DNA of 64,000 bases, taken from assembly GCA_030549495.1 (NCBI GenBank), contig JAUIRK010001041.1:1-64000 (forward strand). The letters are read 5' to 3'. Source of the stretch: Nectonema munidae (taxonomy: Eukaryota; Nematomorpha; Nectonematoida; Nectonematidae). The notes beneath the pieces were generated by a model. It had not been told where the DNA came from. It was given only the letters and a program-made list of their open reading frames with translations, and searched no databases. The position numbers were made by a program, and so were the translations under genes. Positions 12,570-23,099 of this stretch are shown here, piece after piece. The stretch's first letter is position 1. Each line of letters opens with the position of its first letter.

Positions 12570-12790
12570 GGAAAATATGGACAAAGATAAATTAGGAAAT
12601 TTCAGAATCGTTTTATCACAAATATTAGGCTGAAGGTTGAAAACATCTTGGTCTGTTGAACTATTAGATATCAAAGCAAATTGATTTTTAGATATAAGAT
12701 TAAATTTATCAGCAAGGGTAGACATTTTGTTTAAAACTATTTTTTTCAAAAATTTCAGAAAAACTAGATAAATTTCTTAAATGGTACTTA
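12570..12790 (-). pseudogene. Short LINE reverse-transcriptase fragment
   Basis: The minus-strand frame here includes KKIVLNKMSTLADKFNLISK followed by NQFALISNSSTDQ. This resembles the segment of Jockey-superfamily RTs that reads 'FEKIVLNRL…NLIS..QFGF…S(S/T)T.A'. It is only about 65 codons long with no neighbouring RT motifs, so it is a short fossil fragment. The assignment is from motif order alone. Confidence 0.5.
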
Positions 12791-13000
12791 TTTTAGTGGT
12801 TTTATTTAAGTATATGTCAGTGAAGCAGGCAGTAGACCGAGATAAATTTAATAAATGTTGAAAGCAGAAATTGCTAACTTATTAAATCAGCATTTATCAT
12901 TTAGCTGCTAGGTCAGTCTTTCCTCTCTTTATCTATCTATTTTCTCTCCTACATAAGCATGCATATATTTTCTGTTTAATCCTAAGATTACCGTATAAGG

Positions 13001-13299
13001 CAGGGGTCACCAAACTATGGCCTGCGGGCCAGATCCGGCCAGCGAAGTAAGTTTATCCGGCCCGCAAGCTATATTGTGATATTGATAGGTGTTACAAAAT
13101 AAGTACTTTTTATGTATCCTCAATGTATCAACTTTGTCACATCCATAGGGAAAACATCGAAAAGTTTGCTTTATTTTGTTTTGAACAAGTATTAATAGGA
13201 ATTTCATAATGCCAGTTTTTTTTAACTTTCCAATATTCCGGCCCCCATTTTAATTTTTCGGTAAGCGAGCCCGCTTCAAGAAAAGTTTGGTAATCTCTG
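13001..13299. mobile_element. hAT-type MITE with CAGGGGTCACCAAACT end
   Basis: The left end CAGGGGTCACCAAACTATGG and the right end AAAGTTTGGTAATCTCTG are imperfect inverted repeats of the widespread hAT type. The subterminal GGCCTGCGGGCCAGATCCGG is also typical. No transposase is present. Its left flank GTATAAGG resembles the right flank GTATAAAT found beyond the next element. Confidence 0.65.
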
Positions 13300-13300
13300 G

Positions 13301-13565
13301 CAGTGGCGGATCCAGGAGGGGGGGGGGGGGCTCATGGGCCTAGGCCTCCCATATGAAAAATGGCTTCGAAAATTACCCTTACAAATTTTGCTTTTTCCTA
13401 AAACTACTTGTTGATAGTTGATTACGTTTATATCAACGATATGACAAGTCGAATTCTAAAAGACATAATACAGCTATCTTTTTTCTCTGAAGACTTTTAG
13501 CAAAATTGCAAAAAATTTAAATAGATTTCGGCCCCCCTATAAGAAATTTCTGGTACTTATCCCTG
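13301..13565. mobile_element. hAT-like MITE abutting the previous one
   Basis: Begins CAGTGGCGGATCCAGG followed by about 14 G, and ends TTATCCCTG. It directly follows the preceding hAT copy with no spacer beyond one base. The CAGTGGCGGATCCAG terminus is a common hAT-type end. There is no coding sequence. Confidence 0.5.
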
Positions 13566-14975
13566 GTATAAATAAGACCTACGCGGCATTGAAATGTTTT
13601 GAATTAAAAATGACTACAAGATATCTATTTACTCCAATATAATAACATAAAAAATTAAGATTTAAAAAAAAATTTCAACATAAATCATAAAAAAACATAG
13701 AATTTTACACCATTTTTGAACATTGGTTAACTTGGCTATTCCCTAGTGAGTATCCTTATGGTCACGTGTTCGTAATCGGATTCGGAGTATCCGAAGGTCA
13801 CGTGTGCCCATCGATAAAAATTTGTTTCGACTTTTTAGTTTTTAGGGACTCAAATGTAAAAAATTACAAACATAAAAATGTATTTGAAATCAATCTACAA
13901 AATGTGTGCTATGGTGTAACCTGGGTACAAAAGTTTACACATTAATTATACTTATGTTAGATTACATCATATATGCTAATATATTAACCCTTAGGACGCA
14001 CACTGTTTACATGCACGAACCACAATCATGTTGTTTATGCACAGATTTTTTTTTCGACAAACTTGTATTGCATAATTTATTGATAAATAAGAAAGTTAAA
14101 AATTTTTTATGGTCTGTTTTTTTTAAAATATACCTCATTTTCTTCATATACCACAATATTTTTACATTTTTCTTTAATTTGTGTAAAAATGCTTACTATT
14201 CAATATTAAAATCAAGTAATAATTTTATTATTTAAATAATTGCAATAATATTGTAATGTTTTTGATCACAGTTCTTTTTACACATTGAGCACACTAGAGT
14301 TCCACCAATAGCCGTTTGAATTTTATCAAGTATGCCCGTACCCGCCCTCTTTGATTCTTTGATCGCGCTCGTCTCTGCTCTTATTTTTTTAAGACTATAC
14401 CTTCTCACCCTCTTTGATATTTTCAATTTAAGCTTAATCATCCCCCATTTTTTCAATTCATTTTTAAATCACCGATCCTATTCTCAATATTTAGACAAAA
14501 TATGCAAAATTTTTGATTCAATTTTTTTGACTAAAAGATTTTAGCGATTATTCACTAAATTTAAATTATGAAATTTAGAAATTCCTTTAGATAAAGAATC
14601 GTCATGTATGTTGGAAGCTATGTTGTGATTTGGATTGTTATATACATTTCAAATTAAATGAAATTTTGCAAAATGCGCCCGTACTCGTCTCTTCTGTTAT
14701 TTTTTAAATTCATACTCGCCCATTGGCTGCATCTGGGGTGTGTAAACGGGCGAACGCATTTCGCCTGCCATCCTCATATCCCTAATTTTGAAATATATCC
14801 TTTTCGAACTTGTTATAACAGAAGTGAACTGTCCATTTAATTTCATCCTTTGAGAATTCAAAATGAGTGCAAATGGATGTAATTTTAATTTCAAAAAGAA
14901 TTTAATTATCTATTTCGATTAAATTTCCGTTTTTGTTTTTGAAGACTCTTTTCACTACCGCTTTTTCTTTTCATC
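13566..14975. other. Unassigned AT-rich DNA with a small direct repeat
   Basis: No gene supported. GGTCACGTGT occurs twice (13760 and 13796 region), each containing the palindrome CACGTG. Open frames such as 13906-14235 look like chance frames in AT-rich DNA. Confidence 0.35.
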
Positions 14976-15113
14976 TTAACCCATTTACGACTAATGTTCC
15001 TATTTTGGAACATAAGTAATTTCATCTTCGTCTGCTTTTTTCAATGACTTTGAATATAAATCGTCTGCGTTCTTTTAGATATCGTCTGCTTTGCTTGGTC
15101 TTAAATGGGTTAA
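14976..15113 (+). mobile_element. TTAA-flanked MITE, family A copy 1
   Basis: Bounded by TTAA on both sides, with inverted ends CCCATTTACGAC and GTCTTAAATGGG. The internal sequence has a GTTCC-TATTTT-GGAAC hairpin and three CGTCTGC words (15029, 15062, 15083). TTAA target duplication and CCC ends indicate mobilisation by a piggyBac-type transposase (inference from the family). Nearly the same sequence occurs at 35.07 kb (inverted) and 61.32 kb. Confidence 0.8.
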
Positions 15114-15269
15114 TATATAAAATAGATAAATTTAAAAATGAATCTACTTATAATAAATGATCCTTAACCCAATTAGTGTTAACGGTCCTCGGGTCGTAAA
15201 ACGTTTTCGACCTAAAAAATTAAGTGTACAAAATTGCCTTTAAATTTCGTGACTTTTTCAAAAATCACT

Positions 15270-15850
15270 AGTTTCATCTTTTGATATTTTTTCATGTCAA
15301 AAACTCAGTTTTCGAATTAAGAGATTTTAAATATCTGTTAGTGTCAATCAAATTTGCGGTTTACGTCTGAAAACTATCTCCAAAAATATTCTCTCTAATT
15401 TTACTTGAAATATATGTTTTTATACCAAATCAACCATACTAGTTTCTTTTCTGAACTCAAATTTTGCATTTAGAGGTTTTAAAATTTCTGAAAGTGTCGA
15501 TCGACTTTTTGGTTTACGTCTAAAATCTACCGAAATATTTTTGAAATTTAAATAAAATATCTGCTTTAATACCAAATTGAAGATGTTGTTTCATTTTTGA
15601 GCTCAGTTTTCGCATTTAGGGTTTCAAAATATCTGAAAGCTTCAAACAGATTCGCGGTTTACGTCTAAAAACTGTCTCCGAAAATATTTTCAAAATTTTG
15701 AATAAAATATTTTATTTTATATAGCTTATTTTATTTCTGTACTCTATTTTGGCTACTACGGTTAAAAAATATCTGGAAGTGTCAAACAAAATAGTGATGT
15801 ATGCCTGAAAATCAATTGCCTAAAATTTTTTCATAAAATTGTTATATATT
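15270..15850 (+). repeat. Four diverged ~145 bp tandem units inside piggyBac
   Basis: Four tandem copies of a unit of about 140-153 bp. The shared core GGTTTACGTCT(g/a)AAA begins at 15358, 15511 and 15656, with a degraded copy near 15796. Each is preceded by ATATCTG(a/t)AAGTGTCAA-like sequence and by a CTCAGTTTTCG(a/c)ATT word. The units are clearly diverged, so the array is old relative to the transposase reading frame next to it. Confidence 0.7.
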
Positions 15851-16049
15851 GGTTATATGGTAAAAATATAATTTTTTATATATATTTTTGCTTATAATAC
15901 TTTCTTCAATCATGTTGGGTATGAAATATTTATTTAAAAAAAAAACAAAACTTATTATAAAATCTTTTCAAGATTAGTATGAGCGAATGAAGAACGCTGA
16001 AAACTAATTGAAAAGAGATTCAACTTTTGAAACAAACGTAAACGAAATT

Positions 16050-17236
16050 TAATCTTTTTTTGGTATTCTTCTCCTTAGTGGATATAACAAGCTACCAAGT
16101 ATTTGTTCACATTGGTCTGATGCGAGTGACTTGGGTGTTGATCTTGTGAAGAAAACTCTATCAAGAAATCGTTTCCAAAAAATTAAATCTTACTTGTATT
16201 TAGTTGATTATGATGAAGCAAAGTCAAGCATAGATAGGTGCTTCAAAATTAGACCTCTTCTTGAAATTGTAAATAGAAATTTTATTCAATGGAGTTATTT
16301 TTCTCAACATCTTTCTGTTGATGAAATGATTGTTAAGTATTATCGACGTCACTTCATGAAACAATATATTCGTGGAAAGCCAATAAGATTTGGCTTCACG
16401 TTTTGGGGTCTTTGTGATGAATTTGGTTATTGCTTCAATTTCAATGTTTATACTGGAAAGTCAAATCAAAAAGAAAAAGAACCTCTTGGTAGACGAGTTG
16501 TATTTGATTTGCTTTCAAGAATAGAGAAACCAGAAATATACTATGTATACTTTGATAATTTTTTTACAAGCTTGGATCTGCTACAAAGTTTAAAAAATAA
16601 AAAATTTAGAGCCACTGAAACGGTTAGGATTAATAGAACTGGAAAGTTCCCATTGAAAAATGATAAAGAAATGATGAGGCTTGAAAGAGGAAGTTTGGAT
16701 TATTGCTTTGATCATAAAAATGAGATTCTTTGCGTAAAATGGTTCGACAATTCTTGCGTGAATATTTTGACGAATCATGATTTTATTGAGCCATAGTCCA
16801 GTATCCAAAGATGGTCTTCTAAGCATAAATCATTTATAAACATAAAGCAACCATTACTTATAAAAAATCATAACAAATATATGAGTGGAGTGGACATACA
16901 CGACTGGCTGGCTGGCTGCACAATATTCAACGTCTATCAGAAGCAAAAATGGTATTGGTGCTTGATAACAAGGTTGCTAGATATGACGATGGTCAACGCT
17001 TGGAGAATATATCTTCATGCGGATTCAGAATCAAAAATGAGTCTTTTCGATTTCAGAAGAGAAATTGCAACATCATACCTTCAATCTTATAGAGCAGAGT
17101 ACGTGCCAAAAAAAGAAGTTTTTGACATTGTAAAATTTGATAAAAAAGACCACATAATCTTGAAGAGAGAAAAACAAAGAAGATGTGGATTGAAAAATTG
17201 TACAAGGAAGCCTCGAACATATTGCAAAAATGTTTA
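16050..17236 (+). pseudogene. piggyBac transposase, C-terminal two thirds
   Basis: Encodes the DDD catalytic core of a piggyBac transposase, which cuts and pastes at TTAA sites. Reading begins in-frame upstream of 16131 (LLLSGYNKLPS). It then runs through the conserved RNRFQKIKSYLYLVD, HLSVDEMIVKYYRRH with the first catalytic Asp, PIRFGFTFWGLC, YVYFDNFFTSLDLL with the second Asp, and after a TAG at 16795 continues in the same frame to MSGVDIHDWLAG with the third Asp. It ends at 17236 in a short Cys motif (CGLKNCTRKPRTYC), part of the C-terminal cross-brace zinc finger. Family members are about 580 residues; roughly 400 are present. The first ~170 residues are missing and there is one stop, so this copy is unlikely to work. 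Confidence 0.85.
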
Positions 17237-17467
17237 ATTACTCTCTGTGTTGGGTGTTTTGATATTTTTCATGAAAAAAAATAATTGAAAATTTTTTTAT
17301 AATTTTGTTTTCCCAACGTCGTCATATGAGGACAGCTTAAAAACAGAGTTCATTGAACTTGTAGTTATGAAACTTGTATCAAACTCTTAATTGATCTTAT
17401 TGTTTTAATAATTTATATTTTAAGGTTTGAACTATATTTTTTTTGGTCTTGGTATATAACTGGTTAA

Positions 17468-18918
17468 TACTTTACAATGTGAAATATTTAAACTTACATT
17501 ACAAAAATTAACTTTTTTAATTTTCATTTTTTTAAATACTTAAACAAAATCCAACTCCAACTTCCAAATGTTATTATATGCCAGCTCCGACTCAGACTTC
17601 GCAACCTTAATTATAACATTGCTTTCTCACGTGTTTGCCTCTATCAGTATTCATTAGTAAATGAGAACGACGGCATTTCTTCTTCCTTCAAAAGGAAGAA
17701 ACGTTTATTTGAAACGTGGACTATAACAAATGGGCATGGAGTGTGTAAAAGACGAAAACATTAATTTAATATGTAAAATTTGCTGCAAAAAATCGTTTTA
17801 TTGATTTAACGGGGTCTTACAAGGGAATCAGATATTACATATTCTTTAGTATTACGTGAGTTACTTCTTTTATTTTTCTCAAATTTTGTATAAAGCTAAA
17901 AAGCTTAATCATGAAAACAGAATGAGTATCCATTGTTTGGAGTTTACAACAATGCTTCACTACTTACTGATAATGATTAGAGCGAAGACTAAGGATGAGA
18001 TAACGAATTTCTTTCCACTGCGCTTTTATCATTTATGATATATATTTATTCCTTCAACCATGTTTCCCATTGAGTATATAAACTTATGCCTTTATAATAA
18101 GCTAGATGATCAAACTTATCAAGTATTCAAAATATCAGTATACGTAACTGATAACACTTTCACCCTGCGCTATCAACGGTGCTTTATGATCTCAAAAACA
18201 GAATACCAGCATGCAACATCAAATATAAAGCTACAATTCACCGAGAGATTTATTCTACATCTTATAATGGGGGTGCAGCGATATCAAAAATTTATAAGAA
18301 ATATAAAAAAATTGTAAAAACTAGACACTTTATTGGTGATGTTTCTAGCATTTTTTGGACTATAAACTCCTTTTTCAAAGCAAATATATATAAATGATAA
18401 AATAGTGAAAATGAGATCTAAAGGGAATGAGGATGGTGAGGATAATGATGTTGTTGAGGATAAGCAATTGTTGCATTTGGTTAACTTAAGTTTTTTTTTA
18501 TATTTGTTATAATTTTTTTCACCTCAATGGGCTTATCTGTCAGAAATATTGTTTCTAAAATTTTAAAAGATTCCATATTTCCAAAAAAAGGTGCTTCTGA
18601 TTCTTTTTGATTTAGAAAATTTGCTTTCAGTTTTCAAAAATCAGACTTTGCGCATTCAATATTCATTCAAACGTATGCACGTTTATCAGAAACAAGTGTT
18701 ATGCTGTGCAGAGTTCCAAAATTACTATATTTAATGGAATACTTTTTATAGTTCAGACATTCTCACAGCTCGCAAAAGTTGATTTCGTTATTAGATTTAA
18801 CGCTTATATTCAAAGTTATGTTTTGGAAGGAGCATTTTCAAACAACTGTGATCAACATTTTACTTGACCGGACTTGGAAAAATGAATTCAACTATACCTT
18901 CGATTTTCAATACTAGAG
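17468..18918. other. Unassigned AT-rich DNA
   Basis: No supported gene. The open frames at 17856-18397 show no recognisable domain. No transposon termini were seen. Confidence 0.4.
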
Positions 18919-19166
18919 AAGTGGAGTAGCGTAAAAAATGGCATGGCACAAAGGGGCACATTTTAAAAAAAAAAATAAAAATCTCTAATTTCTCAGAAGG
19001 TTAAAAGTAAACAAAATTTTTATTAAAAAATTTGAAGCCTTTCGGATTTTTGCAAAAAAAATTCAACACTTCATCAATGCTTATGGATTTATAATAGCTT
19101 TAAATTTTTAGAGAATAAAAATGGAAGGACATTGCACCACAGGCTTCGTTCTGGCTGCCCCCACTG
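18919..19166 (+). mobile_element. hAT-type MITE, family E copy 1
   Basis: Left end AAGTGGAGTAGCG and right end CTGGCTGCCCCCACTG. Flanks TACTAGAG and TACTAGAT match at 7 of 8 positions, a convincing 8 bp hAT target duplication. The interior is strongly similar to the inverted complement of 56774-57008, sharing for example TGCACCACAGGC and TTTATAATAGCTT. Confidence 0.75.
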
Positions 19167-19177
19167 TACTAGATAGG

Positions 19178-19669
19178 CATTGGTTCCCAAACTGTATGCT
19201 ATGGCCCCCTGAGCGTGCCATAAAGCAAAATTTAAGGGGCCATAATCTGAGGCTATGCATAAATAAAACCAGAGCAGTTTATCGGGTAGATAGCCGGTGG
19301 AGGGAGGGCTTCTTATCCCACCTGTGAATACTGTTTATACGCGAACGTACAAACAATGTCAAAACCAACCAACCTTTTATTACTTACCAGGTTGGATTAA
19401 ATCACATAGCGTAGGATTAATAAATTTTTTCCATCCAGTAAATTTTCTATGTTTCCTTCTTTTTTTGCTTATTCTTGAAACACCTTTTAGCAGAATGCCT
19501 TTTTTAATTAATCTTATGATTATAATTGTTAGATACTAGTAGACAGTCTATAATTGTTAGATACTAGTAGACAGTCACGGTGTTCAACGGCTATGATTGT
19601 TGTGGGGGCCATAGACAAGGATCATGTATGAAAAGTGGGTAACGTTCAGAAAAAGTTTGGGAACCACTG
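19178..19669. mobile_element. hAT-type MITE with GGTTCCCAAACT ends
   Basis: Ends CATTGGTTCCCAAACT and AGTTTGGGAACCACTG form good inverted repeats. Both flanks contain AGATAG, consistent with an 8 bp target duplication that has drifted. It lies only 11 bp from the previous MITE. No transposase frame is present. Confidence 0.7.
19521..19576. repeat. Exact 28 bp tandem duplication
   Basis: The 28 bp unit beginning TATAATTGTTAGATACTAG is present twice head to tail without mismatch, inside the hAT-type MITE. Identity of the copies suggests a recent slippage or unequal exchange. Confidence 0.85.
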
Positions 19670-20449
19670 AGATAGAGTAATGTAAGTAGCTCTTTAAAAC
19701 ATCGTCAATTTGATCAAATAGATTTTAAATGTTTCTACGCCGAGAAATTGAAATGGGTGAAATAGTAAATTCTTCTGATCCACGATTCTGATTTTTATTT
19801 GTCACATCCTCTAGTTTGTAAGTAAGTATAGTGTAAACAATTTCAAATCATCATCAATACTTGTTCCTTATTTGCACAAATTAGCTGGGAACGCAATTTC
19901 TCTAATTCATTTTGATATAGTGTATAGGGATGTATTAAATTTTCAGCTTATGTGAGGATTTCGGAATGAATCGTTCAATTTTTATAAAATATCGCACTCT
20001 ATACTTCGAAAAAAGTCACAAAAAATAATTTCTCAAATTTCACCAAAACTCTTAATTGTCTTAAAAATTGTTAAGAAGAAGGGTATGACATTTTGATAAA
20101 TATTCTCATATTTCGGAGATTATAAACACCATGCCTCTAATAAATTTGTCATCTTTTTGATATTATGGAATTTTAAGTTCTGTAATATCAGCTAAAAATA
20201 TTTATCGTTGATTTAAATTAACAACATATTTTCCAATTTAAAATAGTATGTCTTTACAAGACCTATTTTTAGCGCTAAAATTATTTCGTCGAATTCTTCC
20301 TTGATTTTATAATTTTATTTTACCAAATTCTTTAAGTTCTATATTCTGCTCTTTTTTCAATGATAACTTTTTCATATTTTTGAAATTTTATTTCATTTAT
20401 CTATTTTTTTCAAGGTTACATTTTATTAACACCTGATTGTGAAGTCTAA
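19670..20449. other. Unassigned AT-rich DNA upstream of the possible start exon
   Basis: No gene or transposon end was recognised. If the exon at 20450 is real, part of this stretch would be promoter and 5' UTR; I see no convincing core promoter motif. Confidence 0.35.
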
Positions 20450-20566
20450 ATGTGCAAGAATTGTGGGATAAATTTATTATGCTTAGATAATAAAATCCCA
20501 ACTCTATCCTCCATGAATCGCAGTGAAAGAATTGATGATATTTTGCCGTCTAACTTTTCCTTAAAG
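20450..20566 (+). CDS. FAM13: Possible first coding exon of the FAM13 gene
   Basis: An ATG at 20450 with an in-frame TAA immediately upstream opens 39 codons (MCKNCGINLLCLDN…SNFSLK). They run exactly to a strong donor, AAAG|gtaatt, in phase 0. The next plausible exon at 27070 also begins in phase 0, so the two can be joined without breaking the frame. Starting here would give a FAM13 form without a RhoGAP domain, as in vertebrate FAM13C. There is no sequence similarity to prove it, and phase agreement has a one in three chance, so this is tentative. It could belong to another transcript. Confidence 0.35.
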
Positions 20567-20649
20567 GTAATTATCCTTTTTTTTAAATAGAATTTCCTTT
20601 TTTTAATACCCCATATGCGTTTTCCTTAATATTAGTTGGCAGCAATCCT

Positions 20650-20850
20650 CTTGAGAAAAGGCCGACAAGGGGAGGGGGTGGCTGGCTTTGCTCTACTCCA
20701 CCCCATCGGATTTATTTCGCCATCTGGAACTCACTTGAAATATATAAAGGTATGCCCTTTTTATGGTCCTCCATTAAATCCAGTTTTATCCCTGCTGTAC
20801 ATAGAGTCTGGCGCCATGGCTGATTGTCAGTATCTCGACTATATTCTCAT
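20650..20850 (+). repeat. Unclassified repeat F, copy 1
   Basis: Shares a string of blocks with 42440-42600: GGATTTATTT(c/t)GCC, CTTGAAATATATAAA, CCCTG(c/t)…GTAC and AGTCTGGCG. The element carries an A/T-rich ATATATAAA box and lies just downstream of the possible first exon. No terminal repeats were identified, so it may be a SINE or a MITE fragment. Confidence 0.6.
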
Positions 20851-20859
20851 TAATGTTTT

Positions 20860-21540
20860 TATTCTGAAGTTGTATAATTACTTTTATATGGAAGATGAGT
20901 ATAGCTAATCATTCTTTCTCGGGATCTCACACTAATTTTTGAGAATTTTCGCGGCCAGGAATATACTTACTTTTCTGGATTTTTATTTTTATTTTTATTC
21001 TAATTGTTTAAAAATTAAAATTATTTGGAATAGATATACACATTTGTTTTTGACAAACGCTAATCTAAGAATGATTTTCTGTATTTTTTTTAGAACTTTC
21101 TTTCTCTATACTCCCATCATCTATAAAAAATCAGTGCCATAAAGAAACTTTCATAATATTTATCTTAATGATCAAAAAATGCTATATTTCTAAAAATCAT
21201 CTTTAATCGAAATTAATCTTTTGCCATAATCCTATAAGCTTAATAAATAAATGATTTAAATAAATTTAATATAACCATTAAAAGTATATTTCTCAAGTGA
21301 GCAATTTATTTTACAAAATTTTTAAAACACTAAATAAAAATAAACAGTTTTAAATTAAATTTGGTATTTGAAAACACATAATCAATAAAATCACAGCAAT
21401 CGTGAATGTACTTTGATATTACAAAAAAGTCAAAGAGGAATGCTCAAAAATAGTTACCAAAATATAGACAAAAATAACAGGTTTCTTATTTAGTCGATTT
21501 TGGAAAGGGCTAAGAAAAAATGATTTTAATATAATTTTCA
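20860..21540. other. Intronic/intergenic AT-rich DNA
   Basis: No supported gene or transposon terminus. The frame 20939-21142 is a low-complexity chance ORF. Confidence 0.35.
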
Positions 21541-21674
21541 TTAACCCGTTAACGACCAGAATAATCAGACGATATCCAGTATAAAGCAGAAGATTCGTAT
21601 TAAAAAGCATTAATAAACGCAGACGATTCACATTTTTGTAAAGTCGACATATGGCCACTGTGGTCGATAACCAG
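21541..21674 (+). mobile_element. TTAA-flanked MITE, family B copy 1
   Basis: Starts TTAACCCGTTAACGACCAG and ends in a decayed GGTCGATAACC. The internal words CAGACGATAT, GCAGAAGATT and GCAGACGATT recur in copies at 27.29, 31.03 and 38.54 kb and are related to family A. Confidence 0.75.
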
Positions 21675-22213
21675 ATCTATTTTATATAATAAAAAAACAC
21701 TTAAAAATAGTTGCCGAAATATAAACGAAAAAAGTTTTTATTTATTAAATTTTGGAAAATACTGTCAAAAAAAAGAATATGTTTTTTTATTTAGTAAAAT
21801 TTTGAGATTACTAAAAAAGTTTAAGTGGATACAACTTAGCAAAAATGATAATAAAAAATATTAGAATGAAGGTTAATTGGTATGATCTAAAAAAAATTCG
21901 CTCCCAAAAAACCTTACCTCACCAAGTGAAGGTAGAACTACCTGTTCACGTTTGTTTAGTACAGTGTATTGGTAAATTATTTTTTGTTAAGATTTCTAAT
22001 AGCTCATTATTTCATTTTTTTCTTAAAAAATGGCATATTTTACAAAGTTTAGTATGGGGGTATGATAAAAAAAAATCACGACAATTCAAATTTAATAAAG
22101 TCGGAATAGCAAAAGTAGTTAGAGCGAAGTCGATATTTTTTCTTCCAACTCTAAGCAGTACCCTTGCTCGACCTGCTGAAAGCCATGTTCGAGTTGGTTC
22201 GGTCCTCCCAGAC
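21675..22213. other. Unassigned AT-rich DNA
   Basis: Contains an open frame (21845-22258) that runs into a neighbouring MITE and shows no domain. I regard it as chance. Confidence 0.35.
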
Positions 22214-22529
22214 CAGGGGTCGGCAAAGTGGTCGATATCGACTACTGGGGGTCGATAATAGATCTTTAGGGGTGGATAAGATATACCAAACCAAATTGTT
22301 CTATGCTTTTTTTACTTTATAGTAGTAATAAATCTCCTTTTTCTTTTAAAACATCGTTTAGCACATTGCATAGTGTAGGATATATGAGACATTTTTCGTT
22401 TGTATTTTTCTCTTAATTGTTGGACATTGATAAATGTTTTTATGAAACATTTCTATGTGGGGTCGGGGTCGATGTGAAGACAAATGTTCTATGAAGGGGT
22501 CGACGGGTAAAAAAGTTTGCCGATCACTG
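22214..22529 (+). mobile_element. hAT-type MITE with CAGGGGTCGGCAAAG ends, copy 1
   Basis: Terminal inverted repeats CAGGGGTCGGCAAAG and CTTTTTTACCC…TTTGCCGATCACTG. The subterminal GGTCGATATCGAC palindrome and the rest of the interior match the inverted copy at 58630-58930. Flanks TCCCAGAC and GACTAGAC match at 5 of 8 positions. Confidence 0.75.
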
Positions 22530-23099
22530 GACTAGACCGTCTATAGTTTGAATTAAACTATAATATCTAATCTATCAATGGCGAGAATTTTGTTATTCAA
22601 AATTCGGTATCCCTTAATCTCCAACTATTATTTGATTCAGTAATGTTCCTTCACGAAAAAAACTCTTTTCATATTTATGAACTACGCAAAAAGAATTTTT
22701 TTCGACCAAAAAACCTGAAATTATTTTTTTGCTAAATATTGATAAAATGTTTTAGAAACTTTGAGCTATATCACATTCCATTTCTATCACATTTACATGT
22801 TGCTTTTTAGGAATATTGACAAAGTAGACAGAAAAAAGATCTAGAAATGAGATAATTTTCGCTTCATTTCATTCCATTTCCTGATTGGTGGTGATAAGTG
22901 AAAACTACATTTTAAAAATGGACAAATAAAAACTATTTTCTACATATATATATATACCATATTGACTTTAAATCTCATTTATTCGACGTGCTTCATCGAA
23001 TTATATTGAGGACTGCTGCATTTGGTCTGCGGTTCGTATGTTTGTCAAGCCTTCTCTCTCTCTCTAACCCACTTTTGAGCAGAATTTTAGAGACTAAAC
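22530..23099. other. Unassigned AT-rich DNA
   Basis: No gene seen. A short (TA)n run at 22944-22956 and (CT)n at 23050-23063. Confidence 0.35.

Larger units (their letters stand above)
15164..17467 (+). mobile_element. piggyBac transposon with TTAA ends
   Basis: Flanked by TTAA at 15164 and 17464. The ends TTAACCCAATTAGTG and, inverted, TTAACCAGTTATA are short imperfect terminal repeats. It contains the C-terminal two thirds of a piggyBac transposase in the sense orientation. The 5' third holds no transposase but a tandem array (15270-15850). At 2.3 kb it has the typical length of an autonomous piggyBac. The missing N-terminal coding part and one internal stop argue that it is inactive, though the rest is well preserved. 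Confidence 0.75.

Noticed and set aside
13750-13810. Repeated GGTCACGTGT with E-box CACGTG
   Set aside because: Two copies only, no nearby gene; not enough for a regulatory call.
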